In this document: in pieces, positions 1 through 7,108 of the stretch | How the letters are laid out: each line of letters begins with the position of its first letter | Numbering within the stretch: the stretch's first letter is position 1 | Assembly: GCA_002010065.2 (NCBI GenBank) | Contig: MTMD02000013.1 | Coordinates: forward strand, 1-31,357 | Direction: 5' to 3' | DNA: 31,357 nt | Source: Candidatus Pyrohabitans jungbluthii | GTDB lineage: Archaea; Hydrothermarchaeota; Hydrothermarchaeia; Hydrothermarchaeales; BMS3B | The notes under the pieces: model-generated | The model's input: the letters and a program-made list of their open reading frames with translations, nothing else | The model's database searches: none | Told to the model about the DNA's origin: nothing | Position numbers and translations under genes: made by a program

Positions 1-75
1 TGCTCCGGTCGGGATTCGAACCCGAGTCGCCGGCTCGAAAGGCCGGCATGATTGGCCGGGCTACACTACCGGAGC
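1..75 (-). tRNA. tRNA-Glu (anticodon TTC)
   Basis: Read on the minus strand this folds as a full cloverleaf. The acceptor arm GCTCCGG pairs with CCGGAGC, the anticodon stem is GC-rich around loop CTTTCGA (anticodon TTC, glutamate), and the T arm carries GGTTCGAATCC. The discriminator base is A at position 1. No CCA is encoded and no intron is seen. It is transcribed away from tRNA-Gln, which begins 173 bases to the right. Confidence 0.95.
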
Positions 76-173
76 ATTAAAACAAGCTACCATAAAGGCA
101 AGATTTACAATGGAAAAAGTTGCTGTAAATAGGAGCATCAAAGTGCGGCGCCCTAATATTGGCACGGAAGGGG

Positions 174-202
174 TAATAGGGGCGGGGAAGGTGCCCCTAT
201 TA
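174..202. repeat. Perfect 10-bp inverted repeat between two tRNA genes
   Basis: TAATAGGGGC (174-183) and GCCCCTATTA (193-202) are exact reverse complements around a 9-base loop. The hairpin lies between the divergent tRNA-Glu and tRNA-Gln genes, about 47 bases before tRNA-Gln. Neither tRNA is transcribed toward it from the adjacent side, so a terminator role is unlikely for them. It could be a protein-binding site or a structured small transcript. The remainder of 76-248 shows no gene. Confidence 0.6.
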
Positions 203-248
203 TGAGGGAAAATTTTTCACACGTTGGGAAAGTGGTTTTTTGTGAGCC

Positions 249-321
249 AGCCCCGTGGTGTAGTGGTCAATCATGCTGGCCTTTGGAGCCAGCGACGGCG
301 GTTCGAATCCGCCCGGGGCTA
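249..321 (+). tRNA. tRNA-Gln (anticodon TTG)
   Basis: A complete cloverleaf is visible: acceptor AGCCCCG (249-255) pairs with CGGGGCT (314-320), anticodon loop CTTTGGA gives TTG (glutamine), and the T loop is GGTTCGAATCC. The discriminator is A at 321. No CCA is encoded. The gene ends 48 bases before the stop codon of the convergent DsbA-like gene. Confidence 0.95.
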
Positions 322-369
322 TCACTATAACAGGGTGGGAAGGTACGGGAGAAGCCACCTATCCACGTT

Positions 370-1080
370 TCAGGAGAGTAGCCTCTGGATTATTACATCC
401 AGGTTCTGGGCCATGGCTACGACATCGTCGCCCGTGGGATGCGGGTTTACCATTATATTCCCGTTTATAATCAGCGTGGGTGTCTCCTCCACCCCGTATT
501 CCTGGGCAAGCCTTATGTTATTCAGCGCTTCCCGATTTGCTGCCCCAGATTTGAGCTTCTTCTCAAAATCTTCTCCCAAGCCAATCTGCCTGCCGAGAGC
601 TACAAGCACATTCACATCGCCTATATCCAGGCCCTTCTCAAATCTCGCTTTAAACATTGCATCTGCCATCTCCCTGCCCTTGCCGTAGCGCTCAGCCAGA
701 ATATAAGCCTCCACCGTCTTAATGGACTGCTTTCCCCACACTATAGGCACCAGTTTGAATTCAAGGGCGTCGCCGTACTTGTTTTCAAGCTGATGCTTTA
801 TGGCATTAAAGCGGTAGCAGTGATCGCAATAGAAGCTGAAGAATTCCACAATTTTAACCTTACCTGGCTCCTGCGTGCTTGGCTTATCCAACACTGGATA
901 AAGACCTAGAACTAACTGCTTACCAGCGCCCTGAGGGGAGGCCACCTCTGCCTGAGGCTTTTCCTTCCCGCCTGTCAATAGCAAAAATCCGATTAAAATC
1001 ACACCAATAACTACAGCCGCCTTCATACTGAAGGAACTTTTGCTCGCCGCCTTTGCCTTTTTCTGTCTCTTCTTCACCAT
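370..1080 (-). CDS. Membrane-anchored DsbA-family thiol-disulfide oxidoreductase
   Basis: This 236-residue protein starts with a Lys/Arg-rich cytoplasmic stretch, then one membrane segment at about residues 18-37, then an outward-facing thioredoxin-fold domain. The active site is FYCDHCYRF (C85, C88 counted from the chosen start). A cis-proline loop (VEETPTLIING) and a helical insertion between them are typical of DsbA rather than plain thioredoxin. DsbA-family proteins oxidise or isomerise cysteines of exported proteins. I chose the ATG at 1080 because GGAGAGGT lies 6-7 bases before it; a TTG six codons upstream is open but overlaps that site. It begins 4 bases after the stop of the Cys-rich gene upstream, so the two are translated together and that protein is a natural candidate substrate (inference). 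Confidence 0.85.
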   Translation of the reverse strand: MVKKRQKKAKAASKSSFSMKAAVVIGVILIGFLLLTGGKEKPQAEVASPQGAGKQLVLGLYPVLDKPSTQEPGKVKIVEFFSFYCDHCYRFNAIKHQLENKYGDALEFKLVPIVWGKQSIKTVEAYILAERYGKGREMADAMFKARFEKGLDIGDVNVLVALGRQIGLGEDFEKKLKSGAANREALNNIRLAQEYGVEETPTLIINGNIMVNPHPTGDDVVAMAQNLDVIIQRLLS

Positions 1081-1084
1081 ACCT

Positions 1085-1546
1085 CTACCTCTCCTCAATC
1101 GTGAATGTTGGTTTTATCTCATCCTCGGAGTGGCACCCTTCCATGCACCTCTCCCGCGCTATCTCCTCTTCCTTCACTCCGATCTGCGTCTCCAGTTTCA
1201 GAATTTCCCCCGTGATGGGGTCCACCTCAGTCCTGAGAATATTTAAGCCCTCCTCGCTTCCAAACTTACAGCCACACTCCTTCTCCACAATCTCTATCTT
1301 CCAGGTGTAGTTCTTCGAAGCTACGTCGTAGTTCAGGTTAATGCGGGTAATCCTGTTGCTCTCATTTCTCAGGTACTCATCTATAAACGCCTTTGCCTCA
1401 TCGTTGCTTTCCACAATCTCCAGCGCTTTTTCAGCGGTTATTGGAAACTCCAGACGCTCGCCAGAAGGAGCCTGGGCTGGTTTGATAGCCATGATAGCTG
1501 CGGCGATAATTATAAGCACGGTAGCGGCGTAGACCTTTAATTCCAT
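1085..1546 (-). CDS. Exported or membrane-anchored PepSY-like Cys-rich protein
   Basis: A 153-residue protein with an N-terminal hydrophobic segment (residues about 5-22, ending in an Ala-rich stretch) that is either a signal peptide or an anchor. The body resembles a PepSY-type domain: a TWKIEIVE strand followed by a strand-turn with VDPITGEIL, the usual PepSY ending. Between them is CGC, and near the C terminus CMEGCH, so there are four cysteines, unusual for PepSY. ATG 1546 is preceded by GGTGGTGA. It is first in a two-gene operon with the DsbA-like gene. PepSY domains often occur as extracytoplasmic inhibitory or redox-associated modules; the function here is not known. The cysteines could form disulfides handled by the partner or bind a metal. 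Confidence 0.7.
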   Translation of the reverse strand: MELKVYAATVLIIIAAAIMAIKPAQAPSGERLEFPITAEKALEIVESNDEAKAFIDEYLRNESNRITRINLNYDVASKNYTWKIEIVEKECGCKFGSEEGLNILRTEVDPITGEILKLETQIGVKEEEIARERCMEGCHSEDEIKPTFTIEER

Positions 1547-1579
1547 GTCACCACCATTAATCCATTCAAATTTTTTCGA

Positions 1580-1616
1580 ATTCCTTTTTTATCTTTTCCC
1601 AAATTATACCCAAATT
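1580..1616 (-). promoter_or_regulatory. Putative promoter with tandem CCCAAATT boxes for the PepSY/DsbA pair
   Basis: On the minus strand an A/T-rich TATA-like stretch (about 1580-1592, AAGATAAAAAAGG) lies 34-46 bases before ATG 1546. Immediately behind it CCCAAATT occurs twice, at 1598-1605 and 1609-1616 in plus-strand reading. The spacing is 11 bp, one helical turn, which is what an operator bound on one DNA face would show. No regulator is identified. Confidence 0.4.
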
Positions 1617-1689
1617 GGGGGCATGTATATTATTATAGATAGCCTTTAATACTATCACCTATAGACATTGTAACGGAAGAATTTTTCAG

Positions 1690-1719
1690 TAAAAAATATT
1701 ATGGCTAATATATATTAGC
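1690..1719 (-). terminator. Terminator-like palindrome after fmdE
   Basis: A 16-base perfect palindrome (GCTAATATATATTAGC, 1704-1719) begins 4 bases after the fmdE stop. On the minus strand it is followed by CCATAAT and a run of six T (about 1692-1697). A hairpin plus T tract right behind a stop codon suggests a transcription end. Confidence 0.5.
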
Positions 1720-1723
1720 TCTT

Positions 1724-2263
1724 TCAACGCTGTTTGGATTTTCCCTCCTCACGAGCAGCGAAGTAGCAGGGTAGGCAGAGCTTCTTTCCATTAATCTCCT
1801 TAACCTTTGTGTCCATTGCATATTCTCCGCACGCTGAGCAGCGCACAGAACTTCTTATCTCCGCCTCCTCAGGAAACTCGATGTCCACAAACTCTGCTAC
1901 AAACGCTTCCTCAGGCGAAAGCGAAAGCGCAAGTTCAACCTTCTCCTCCAAGCTCTTGCCTTTAAAAACCTCCGGATTGAAGTACAGGCGCAGCGCTTTG
2001 CCGCTCTTCCTTGAGCCAAAGATGAAGACATTCTTCCCGTAGTCGCGGATGTATAGGTTGCCCTTGCCCACAGTGCAGCCTGCTATAGCTTGAATCGCGT
2101 CAACGGCGCAGTTTGCAGTCTCGGCGATGCAGAACAGCTCTTCATCACCTGCACGAGAAACGCCCAGTTTCTCCATGGCATAGCTCGCCGCCTTTGCCCC
2201 CACCACAACGAAGGGGCAAAGGTGACCGTGGAACTCCACCGCCTTTCTCACTGTTTCGTCCAT
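1724..2263 (-). CDS. fmdE: FmdE-like protein (formylmethanofuran dehydrogenase subunit E family)
   Basis: The start at 2263 gives a 179-residue protein beginning MDETVRKAVEFHGHLCPF. The HGHLCPF motif is the FmdE family signature and a probable metal ligand site. Further family features are the ETANCAVDAIQ segment, with another conserved Cys, and a C-terminal treble-clef/zinc-ribbon with CSAC and CLPC. FmdE co-purifies with or is co-encoded with Mo/W formylmethanofuran dehydrogenase in methanogens, but many homologues are stand-alone with unsettled roles, and no fwd/fmd catalytic subunits are in this window. The frame stays open 127 codons further upstream, but that part is low-complexity and crosses the moeA start, so I reject it. 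The divergent moeA neighbour fits a molybdenum/tungsten context. Confidence 0.82.
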   Translation of the reverse strand: MDETVRKAVEFHGHLCPFVVVGAKAASYAMEKLGVSRAGDEELFCIAETANCAVDAIQAIAGCTVGKGNLYIRDYGKNVFIFGSRKSGKALRLYFNPEVFKGKSLEEKVELALSLSPEEAFVAEFVDIEFPEEAEIRSSVRCSACGEYAMDTKVKEINGKKLCLPCYFAAREEGKSKQR

Positions 2264-2328
2264 ACGTAGCGTTCTCCGTCTGGGGTTAAAACCTTTTGGG
2301 TAAGCACAGATGCTTACCATGAACCTAA

Positions 2329-2340
2329 GATTTTTATTCT
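2329..2340 (+). promoter_or_regulatory. Putative moeA TATA box
   Basis: The stretch AGATTTTTATTCT, centred near 2334, resembles an archaeal TATA element. A start site about 26 bases downstream would fall at or near ATG 2360, predicting a leaderless or nearly leaderless message. Confidence 0.35.
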
Positions 2341-2344
2341 TGGT

Positions 2345-4357
2345 ATGGGATTTATCCCCATGGAGCTGAAGGAATTTCATGATATTGTAACCATCGCCGA
2401 AGCGAGGCGACGCTTGGAAGAGCACTTTCCAGCTAAGCAAGAGGTGGAGGAGGTCCCCCTTGAGCATGCCCTTGGCAGGGTGGTTGCACGGGATGTCGTA
2501 GCGGGCATAGACGTTCCACCCTTTGACAGGGCGAGCATGGACGGGTATGCGGTTATTGCAAAAGATACATTCTACGCTGACGAGGAATCGCCGGTGGAGC
2601 TGGAGCTTCGGGGCTATATTCGCGCAGGCGATAGCTCCCTCCATGAAATTATCCCTGGTACGTGCATAGGCATAGCCACAGGTGCAGCGATGCCCAAAGG
2701 CGCGAATGCCGTGGTGATGGTGGAGTACACAGAGCAGGTGGAAAAGGCGGGGAAAAAATTTGTGAGAATATACAAGCCCGTGGCGCCTGGGGAGAACGTA
2801 ATGGCAGCCGGCACAGACATTATGCGTGGCGAAGTGGTGCTCAGGCAGGGCACGAGGCTAACTCCTCGCGAAATTGGTGTGCTCGCGGCGCTGGGCATGC
2901 ATAAGGTTGAGGTTTACCGTTCGCCCAGGGTGGCGATAATTTCAACGGGCGATGAAATCGTAGCTCCCGGCGAGGAGCTCAGCTTCGGCAAGATATACGA
3001 CGTCAACGCTTATGCGATAGCCCAGGCGGTGCGCGAATGTGGAGGCGAGCCCAGCTTTCTCGGCATAGTCAGGGATGAGCCCACTGAGCTTAAAGAGAAG
3101 CTGGAAGAGGCGCTTGCCCAAGACTACGACATAGTAATAACCTCAGGTGGCACAAGCGCTGGTATGGGTGACTTAAGCTACCGCGTAATAGACGAATTGG
3201 GTGAGCCTGGCATACTTGTGCACGGTGTGGCAATAAAGCCTGGGAAACCCACTATAATAGGCGTCGCTAAGGGGAAGCCCATCTTTGGGTTACCGGGCTA
3301 CCCCACGTCGGCGATGATAACCTTCGACGTGTTCGTGGCTCCGGTTATAAGGAAATTAGCCGGCTTCGAAGCACCGGAGCGTAAGCGGGTGAAAGCAAAG
3401 ACGGCGATGAAGTTCTACTCAGCCAGTGGACGCTACGAGTACAAGCTTGTAAATCTCGTCAGAGGGAGTGACGGGAGCTACAGCGCATACCCTGTGCTCA
3501 CGGGCTCTGGGGCGATAACCACTCTTGCTGAGGCGGACGGCTACATAGAGATACCCGAGAATGTGGAGATGCTGGGCGAGGGTGAGGAGCATGAGGTAAT
3601 TCTGCTGAGCGAGAGCATAAAGCTGGCGGACCTCACAATTATAGGGAGCCACTGCATAGGCGTCGACCTCTTGGTAAGCCTTATGAGCAAAGAAAAGCCG
3701 CTGAAGGCGAAGATTATAAACGTCGGTTCTTCCGGTGGCTTGGCGGCGGTGCGAAAAGGAGAGAGCGACATCTCGGGCACGCATCTCATAGATGAGGCAA
3801 CAGGCGAGTACAACATACCCTTCATCCACCGCCTTGGCTTGGCGGATAAGGCTTACCTGGTGCGGGGCTACGACCGGGAGCAGGGCTTGGTGGTAGCCAA
3901 GGGCAACCCCAAGGGCATAGCAAGCATAGCCGACCTCCTGCGCGAGGATGTGAGATTTATAAACCGCAATCCCGGCTCTGGCACGCGCGTGCTATTCGAC
4001 CTGGAGCTGAAGAAGCTCGCTGAAGAGCGGGGAGTTAGCATTAGCGAGCTTGCCAGGGAGATCAAGGGCTATGAGATTGAGGCGAAGTCGCACTCTGCTA
4101 TCGCTGCTGCCGTCGCCTACGGTAGAGCCGACGCCGGCTTGGCGATTCGCACGGTGGCGGAGCAGTACGACCTGGACTTCATACCCCTGCGGGAGGAGAA
4201 GTACGACTTCGCCATACCCAGGGAGAAGATGGCAAAACCAGAGGTTAAGAGGTTTATAGCCACGCTCGCCTCTGAGGAATTCAGAAAGCTCCTCGAGGCA
4301 ACACCCGGGCTGAACGCAAATGAGGAGACGGGTAAGGTTATATACGAGCCAGAGTAA
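2345..4357 (+). CDS. moeA: MoeA molybdopterin molybdenumtransferase fused to a periplasmic-binding-like domain
   Basis: This 670-residue protein has two parts. Residues about 1-415 are MoeA: DVPPFDRASMDGYAV near the N terminus, the GATGAAMPKGANAVVM stretch, and the MPT-binding core with TSGGTSAGMGD, PGKPTIIG and GLPGYPTSAM. MoeA inserts molybdate (or tungstate) into adenylylated molybdopterin. Residues about 425-670 match the LysR/ModA-like substrate-binding fold (GSHCIGVDLL, SSGGLAAVRKGESDI, RNPGSGTRVLFD). This fusion is a known archaeal and bacterial architecture; the extra domain is thought to bind an oxyanion or metal form, but its ligand is unproven. Two starts are possible, ATG 2345 and ATG 2360. 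Neither has a clear ribosome site, and the TATA position favours 2360. It is divergent from fmdE, and uspA follows after 9 bases. Confidence 0.92.
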   Translation: MGFIPMELKEFHDIVTIAEARRRLEEHFPAKQEVEEVPLEHALGRVVARDVVAGIDVPPFDRASMDGYAVIAKDTFYADEESPVELELRGYIRAGDSSLHEIIPGTCIGIATGAAMPKGANAVVMVEYTEQVEKAGKKFVRIYKPVAPGENVMAAGTDIMRGEVVLRQGTRLTPREIGVLAALGMHKVEVYRSPRVAIISTGDEIVAPGEELSFGKIYDVNAYAIAQAVRECGGEPSFLGIVRDEPTELKEKLEEALAQDYDIVITSGGTSAGMGDLSYRVIDELGEPGILVHGVAIKPGKPTIIGVAKGKPIFGLPGYPTSAMITFDVFVAPVIRKLAGFEAPERKRVKAKTAMKFYSASGRYEYKLVNLVRGSDGSYSAYPVLTGSGAITTLAEADGYIEIPENVEMLGEGEEHEVILLSESIKLADLTIIGSHCIGVDLLVSLMSKEKPLKAKIINVGSSGGLAAVRKGESDISGTHLIDEATGEYNIPFIHRLGLADKAYLVRGYDREQGLVVAKGNPKGIASIADLLREDVRFINRNPGSGTRVLFDLELKKLAEERGVSISELAREIKGYEIEAKSHSAIAAAVAYGRADAGLAIRTVAEQYDLDFIPLREEKYDFAIPREKMAKPEVKRFIATLASEEFRKLLEATPGLNANEETGKVIYEPE

Positions 4358-4366
4358 AATTTACTT

Positions 4367-4789
4367 ATGTACCGCAAGCTCCTAGTGGCGACAGATGGCT
4401 CGTTCTATGCAAAGCAGGCGGAGGAGAAGGCGCTGGCTCTTGCCAGGAGCTTCGGCTCCAGCATTGCTGCGATTTACGTCATAGATAAGGCGCGCTACCA
4501 GTGGGCAGAGGAGCTTATGCAGGAGATATACGAGAAGACAAAGAAGGAGGGGGAGGCTGTGCTGAGAGCATTTAAGGAGAAGGCGGCGCAGCATGGAATA
4601 GAGGCTGAGACAAAGTTCCGCGAAGGCATGCCCAGCGAGGAGATAGTTAAAGAAGCTGAAGCTGGAAGCTACGACCTCATAATCCTCGGCTCTCGTGGCA
4701 TGAGCGCAGCAGAGGAGGTTGCACTTGGAAGCGTGGTACAGCGCGTTGTGAGGCGCGCACCTTGCGATGTGCTTGTGGTGAAGCAGTAG
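4367..4789 (+). CDS. Universal stress protein (UspA family)
   Basis: A 140-residue single Usp domain, the normal length. It opens with the first strand KLLVATDGS, whose Asp is the usual nucleotide contact. It ends with LGSRGMSAAEEVALGSV, the G-x2-G-x9-G-S signature of the ATP-binding subclass, followed by the closing strand CDVLVV. Such proteins bind ATP/AMP and act in stress physiology; the specific partner is not predictable. It lies 9 bases behind moeA and is probably co-transcribed. The stop is TAG. Confidence 0.92.
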   Translation: MYRKLLVATDGSFYAKQAEEKALALARSFGSSIAAIYVIDKARYQWAEELMQEIYEKTKKEGEAVLRAFKEKAAQHGIEAETKFREGMPSEEIVKEAEAGSYDLIILGSRGMSAAEEVALGSVVQRVVRRAPCDVLVVKQ

Positions 4790-4957
4790 GCTGCCAGTTT
4801 GCCAATCAATTGACACCTGTGTTTGTCCAATAGCGCCGTAAATTAATCCGATAGTTTAGATTTTAAAATTAAAAAAGATAGGTAATACGGTATCGAAGAC
4901 CGTTATGTTTCCATCTCATTTACCCACATATCCCAGTCGGGGGAGAGGTATACCAAA
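4790..4957. other. Intergenic stretch without a recognisable gene
   Basis: AT-rich 3' region of uspA. The only structure I see is a weak 5-bp inverted repeat (ACGGT ... ACCGT) in the 4893-4910 area. No credible small ORF or RNA gene is visible. Confidence 0.5.
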
Positions 4958-4981
4958 GGAGAGGGGGTATTCCCCCTCTCC
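4958..4981. repeat. Perfect 10-bp GC-rich hairpin behind tRNA-Arg
   Basis: GGAGAGGGGG (4958-4967) and CCCCCTCTCC (4972-4981) are exact complements around a 4-base TATT loop. It begins 6 bases after the 3' end of tRNA-Arg in the direction of transcription. Position and stability fit a tRNA terminator or 3'-processing hairpin, but no T tract follows. Confidence 0.65.
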
Positions 4982-4987
4982 TGGCTA

Positions 4988-5062
4988 CGGACTCGGCGGG
5001 ATTCGAACCCGCGATCTTCGGCTTAGAAGGCCGACGCCCTATCCAGGCTAGGCTACGAGTCC
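4988..5062 (-). tRNA. tRNA-Arg (anticodon TCT)
   Basis: On the minus strand acceptor GGACTCG pairs with CGAGTCC. The anticodon stem TCGGC/GCCGA encloses loop CTTCTAA, giving anticodon TCT (arginine AGA). The T arm contains GGGTTCGAATCCC. The discriminator base is G (4988) and no CCA is encoded. A TATA-like TTTAATAATTC about 45-50 bases upstream (around 5107-5117) could drive it. Confidence 0.95.
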
Positions 5063-5114
5063 TCGCTAAAATTATTATAGAGAGGGATTAGAGTGCTGTT
5101 GAAAAGAATTATTA

Positions 5115-5241
5115 AACTCCGTCACGCCGCAACTTCGTTGCGGGTAACTCCGTCACCCTATCGCTCTGCAGCTTCACTGCGAGTAACCTCAGCGGTCCTT
5201 CCAGGACTGCTCCCAATTTCCCTCGTAGTTGCTCGGGAAAT
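5115..5241. repeat. Tandem array of four hairpins with a repeated AACTCCGTCAC box
   Basis: AACTCCGTCAC is repeated exactly at 5115-5125 and 5146-5156. Four hairpins follow one another. A is CCGCAAC-TTC-GTTGCGG (5127-5143, perfect). B is CTC-T-GCAG / CTGC-GAG (5164-5183, one bulge). C is AGCGGTCCT / AGGACTGCT (5191-5211, one G-T pair). D is ATTTCCC / GGGAAAT (5216-5241, perfect). A and B are followed by the same (G)GTAAC. The array separates the DUF473 gene from tRNA-Arg, and hairpin D overlaps the DUF473 stop codon and could act as its 3' end. It looks like a REP/BIME-type palindromic element rather than a CRISPR. Confidence 0.6.
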
Positions 5242-5627
5242 CACCAGCACTCAAACGTAGACGCGCTGAAATAGAATTTAACCTCCCTGAACTCGCCGCT
5301 CGCCTCGTACTTCGAAGCCCTGCAGATGTTCACCAGGCTGAGCTTAAGCCGTGCCACAAGCATCTCCCGCTCTTCAGGCTCCTCATGGGAGAACACCCCA
5401 ATGCGGCGCAGGCCGACGTTCTTCTCCATTATCCTTGCGAGAACACCCTCAGCGCCCGGCACGAGGTCTTCAAGGCTGTGTGGGGTGAGGAACACCAGGT
5501 CGCCAACTTGCGCGCGCGAGGCAGCGAGCACATTCTGAGAGCTTCTAAGTTCGACGGTTTTAATTCCATGCTCCACAAGCTCATCTATAACGCGCTTGGA
5601 AATTCCTGTCAGGCCGTAGACCTTCAT
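5241..5627 (-). CDS. DUF473-like conserved archaeal protein
   Basis: A 128-residue protein beginning MKVYGLTGISKRVIDEL, with TVELRSSQN and a GDLVFLT strand. This pattern agrees with my memory of the archaeal DUF473 family (LTGIS, IEIRS, GD-hydrophobic-FLT). No catalytic motif is visible and the function of the family is not known to me. I chose ATG 5627 because GGTGG lies 6 bases before it; a GTG three codons upstream is possible. It is the last gene of a leftward operon and starts 9 bases after the PAC2-gene stop, so it is probably translationally coupled. It is likely soluble: no signal peptide or membrane segment. Confidence 0.65.
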   Translation of the reverse strand: MKVYGLTGISKRVIDELVEHGIKTVELRSSQNVLAASRAQVGDLVFLTPHSLEDLVPGAEGVLARIMEKNVGLRRIGVFSHEEPEEREMLVARLKLSLVNICRASKYEASGEFREVKFYFSASTFECW

Positions 5628-5636
5628 CCTAACCAC

Positions 5637-6362
5637 CTAGTAGAACATGGGTAGCTCCTTCACTTCCTGCTGCTTGAGCTTGCGCGTCTGCTTTGCAAGT
5701 TCTTCCATTTTCGCCTCTATCGCTTCCGCTTCTTGGATTAGGGGTTCTACATCTATGTCGAAGCCGTGCAGGCGATTGAGCACCTTAATCAGCTCCGCCG
5801 CACCCCTCGGGTCAGGGTTCATCCCAGGAGTTTGAGCGAGGAGGCAGAAGGCAGGTATGCTAACCTGAGCGCAGTCAAGCAAAAGCTGCCCGGGCATGCC
5901 ACTTATAACGCCTTCCTGAAGTATCTCTACATCCTGACTCCTCAGGTAGTCTATCATTTCCTTTGTTGTAGCCACCCCGTAAACAGCGGGCTCCTTAAGA
6001 GGCGAGGGGAGACCTGCAAGGGTGATTATTCGCTCCGCCTTAACCTGCGAAGCCCACTCTACAATCTTCTTGCTCAGGTCGTAAGTAAGCGCGGGAGCAA
6101 TGGGCACGTCGCTGTAGAGCACCGCCACTCTATCCTTAGCATAAATCCGGAAAGGGTGCTGGGCAACCCCCTCGCGGAGTAGCGCCACAGGCGGCAAAAA
6201 GCGCGACTCCACGAAGCCAGCGAGCTCCATCTCCAGCTTGTCTACCATGAAGCTCGCCGCTATTCCGCCGACGAGACCAACGCCGGGCAAGCCCTCGATT
6301 ATTATGGGTGATTCCTCAAGCTCTTTGATAAGGGTTATTCTCACATCTTCCACCATCTCCAT
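5637..6362 (-). CDS. PAC2-family proteasome assembly chaperone (PbaB-like)
   Basis: This 241-residue protein has the PAC2 fold signature: IIIEGLPGVGLVGGIAASFM near the start, VAVLYSDVPI, and ISGMPGQLLLDC later. PAC2 proteins help assemble the 20S proteasome in archaea and eukaryotes. It ends in a charged helical tail rich in Glu/Lys/Gln and finally PMFY. A hydrophobic-aromatic(Tyr/Phe)-any triplet at the very C terminus is the HbYX-type motif that docks into pockets on the proteasome alpha ring, and archaeal PbaB uses such a tail. Here the middle residue is Phe, a known variant. GGGATGGAG precedes an alternative ATG at 6356. It is the middle gene of DUF434-PAC2-DUF473. Confidence 0.85.
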   Translation of the reverse strand: MEMVEDVRITLIKELEESPIIIEGLPGVGLVGGIAASFMVDKLEMELAGFVESRFLPPVALLREGVAQHPFRIYAKDRVAVLYSDVPIAPALTYDLSKKIVEWASQVKAERIITLAGLPSPLKEPAVYGVATTKEMIDYLRSQDVEILQEGVISGMPGQLLLDCAQVSIPAFCLLAQTPGMNPDPRGAAELIKVLNRLHGFDIDVEPLIQEAEAIEAKMEELAKQTRKLKQQEVKELPMFY

Positions 6363-6373
6363 CCCTATGATAA

Positions 6374-7039
6374 TTAGAACCTGAGTTCATATAAATCTTT
6401 ACACTCCGGCAGGCGAATAAGCTGCTCAGCGGGGATAACATAACCCGCGAGGTCGAATACGCGGGAAGCGCGTGCTATTACCGCCATGTCGCTGGTGCAT
6501 ACCACGCTCGCGCCGCTGGTGAGAAGCTCCGCATCCGGTGAGCGAGAGGTTCTCGCCTCCACGCTCATGCCAAAATCTTCTGCTTTTGCATTTATGTAGG
6601 CACATAGTCTTCCGCTGAAGCTTACCATGGAATCGAAGATGAATATAACTATAACAGGAGAAAGCTCGCTTAGAGCCCTGAAGATTCTATCAATGGCGAC
6701 GTCGGTTATGCCACGAGTAAATTTATGCTTCCCGTAGACCCCGCTCACATCGCGCACAAAGCCGTCGTCGCACGCAATTACCGCTTTCCCGCGAAGCCAG
6801 CTCTCAACGGTTATAAGAACATTGTAGCCATCGATTGCCAGGCTCTGTCCGCTAATCTCCTCTGCAGTTAATAGTTTTCGTCTGTGCATCTCCGCCTCTG
6901 CACGAGGGTAAACGCAGCGCAGCAGAAGGTTGCGCTCCTCTTTGGTAAGCCTGTACCTGTCTCCCACCACCTTCACGGCGGTGCTCCGCCTGTAGCCCCG
7001 CTCAAGGAGGTAGCGCAGGTCACATATCGCGTCTTTCAC
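6374..7039 (-). CDS. DUF434-domain protein with PIN-like C-terminal domain
   Basis: A 221-residue soluble protein. The N-terminal helical part (DLRYLLERGYRRSTAVKVVG, DRYRLTKEERNLLLRCV) matches the archaeal DUF434 family. The remainder begins LAIDGYNVLITVES and includes ACDDGFVRDVSG, VIFIFDSMVSFSG, SPDAELL and VVCTSDMAVI. Spaced acidic residues at strand ends (IDGYN, FDS, SPDAE, TSDMA) recall the PIN/NYN nuclease arrangement. Nuclease activity is an inference; no assay of the family is known to me. It is the first gene of the operon with PAC2 and DUF473 and is divergent from the CheY-like gene across 69 bases. Confidence 0.72.
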   Translation of the reverse strand: MKDAICDLRYLLERGYRRSTAVKVVGDRYRLTKEERNLLLRCVYPRAEAEMHRRKLLTAEEISGQSLAIDGYNVLITVESWLRGKAVIACDDGFVRDVSGVYGKHKFTRGITDVAIDRIFRALSELSPVIVIFIFDSMVSFSGRLCAYINAKAEDFGMSVEARTSRSPDAELLTSGASVVCTSDMAVIARASRVFDLAGYVIPAEQLIRLPECKDLYELRF

Positions 7040-7108
7040 AGAAATTAATTAGCGGTCAGAAGAAAAGTATTTTATGGGTGCGTAATGAAAATAAACGGGG
7101 GTGGATGA

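Noticed and set aside
224-688. 154-codon open frame on the plus strand
   Set aside because: Runs through tRNA-Gln and the antisense of the DsbA-like gene; not protein-like.
2264-2644. N-terminal extension of the FmdE-like protein
   Set aside because: The upstream open frame crosses the moeA start and has no family similarity; the HGHLCPF domain begins right after ATG 2263.
5115-5241. CRISPR array
   Set aside because: Only two copies of an 11-base box, hairpins of different sequence and no regular spacers.
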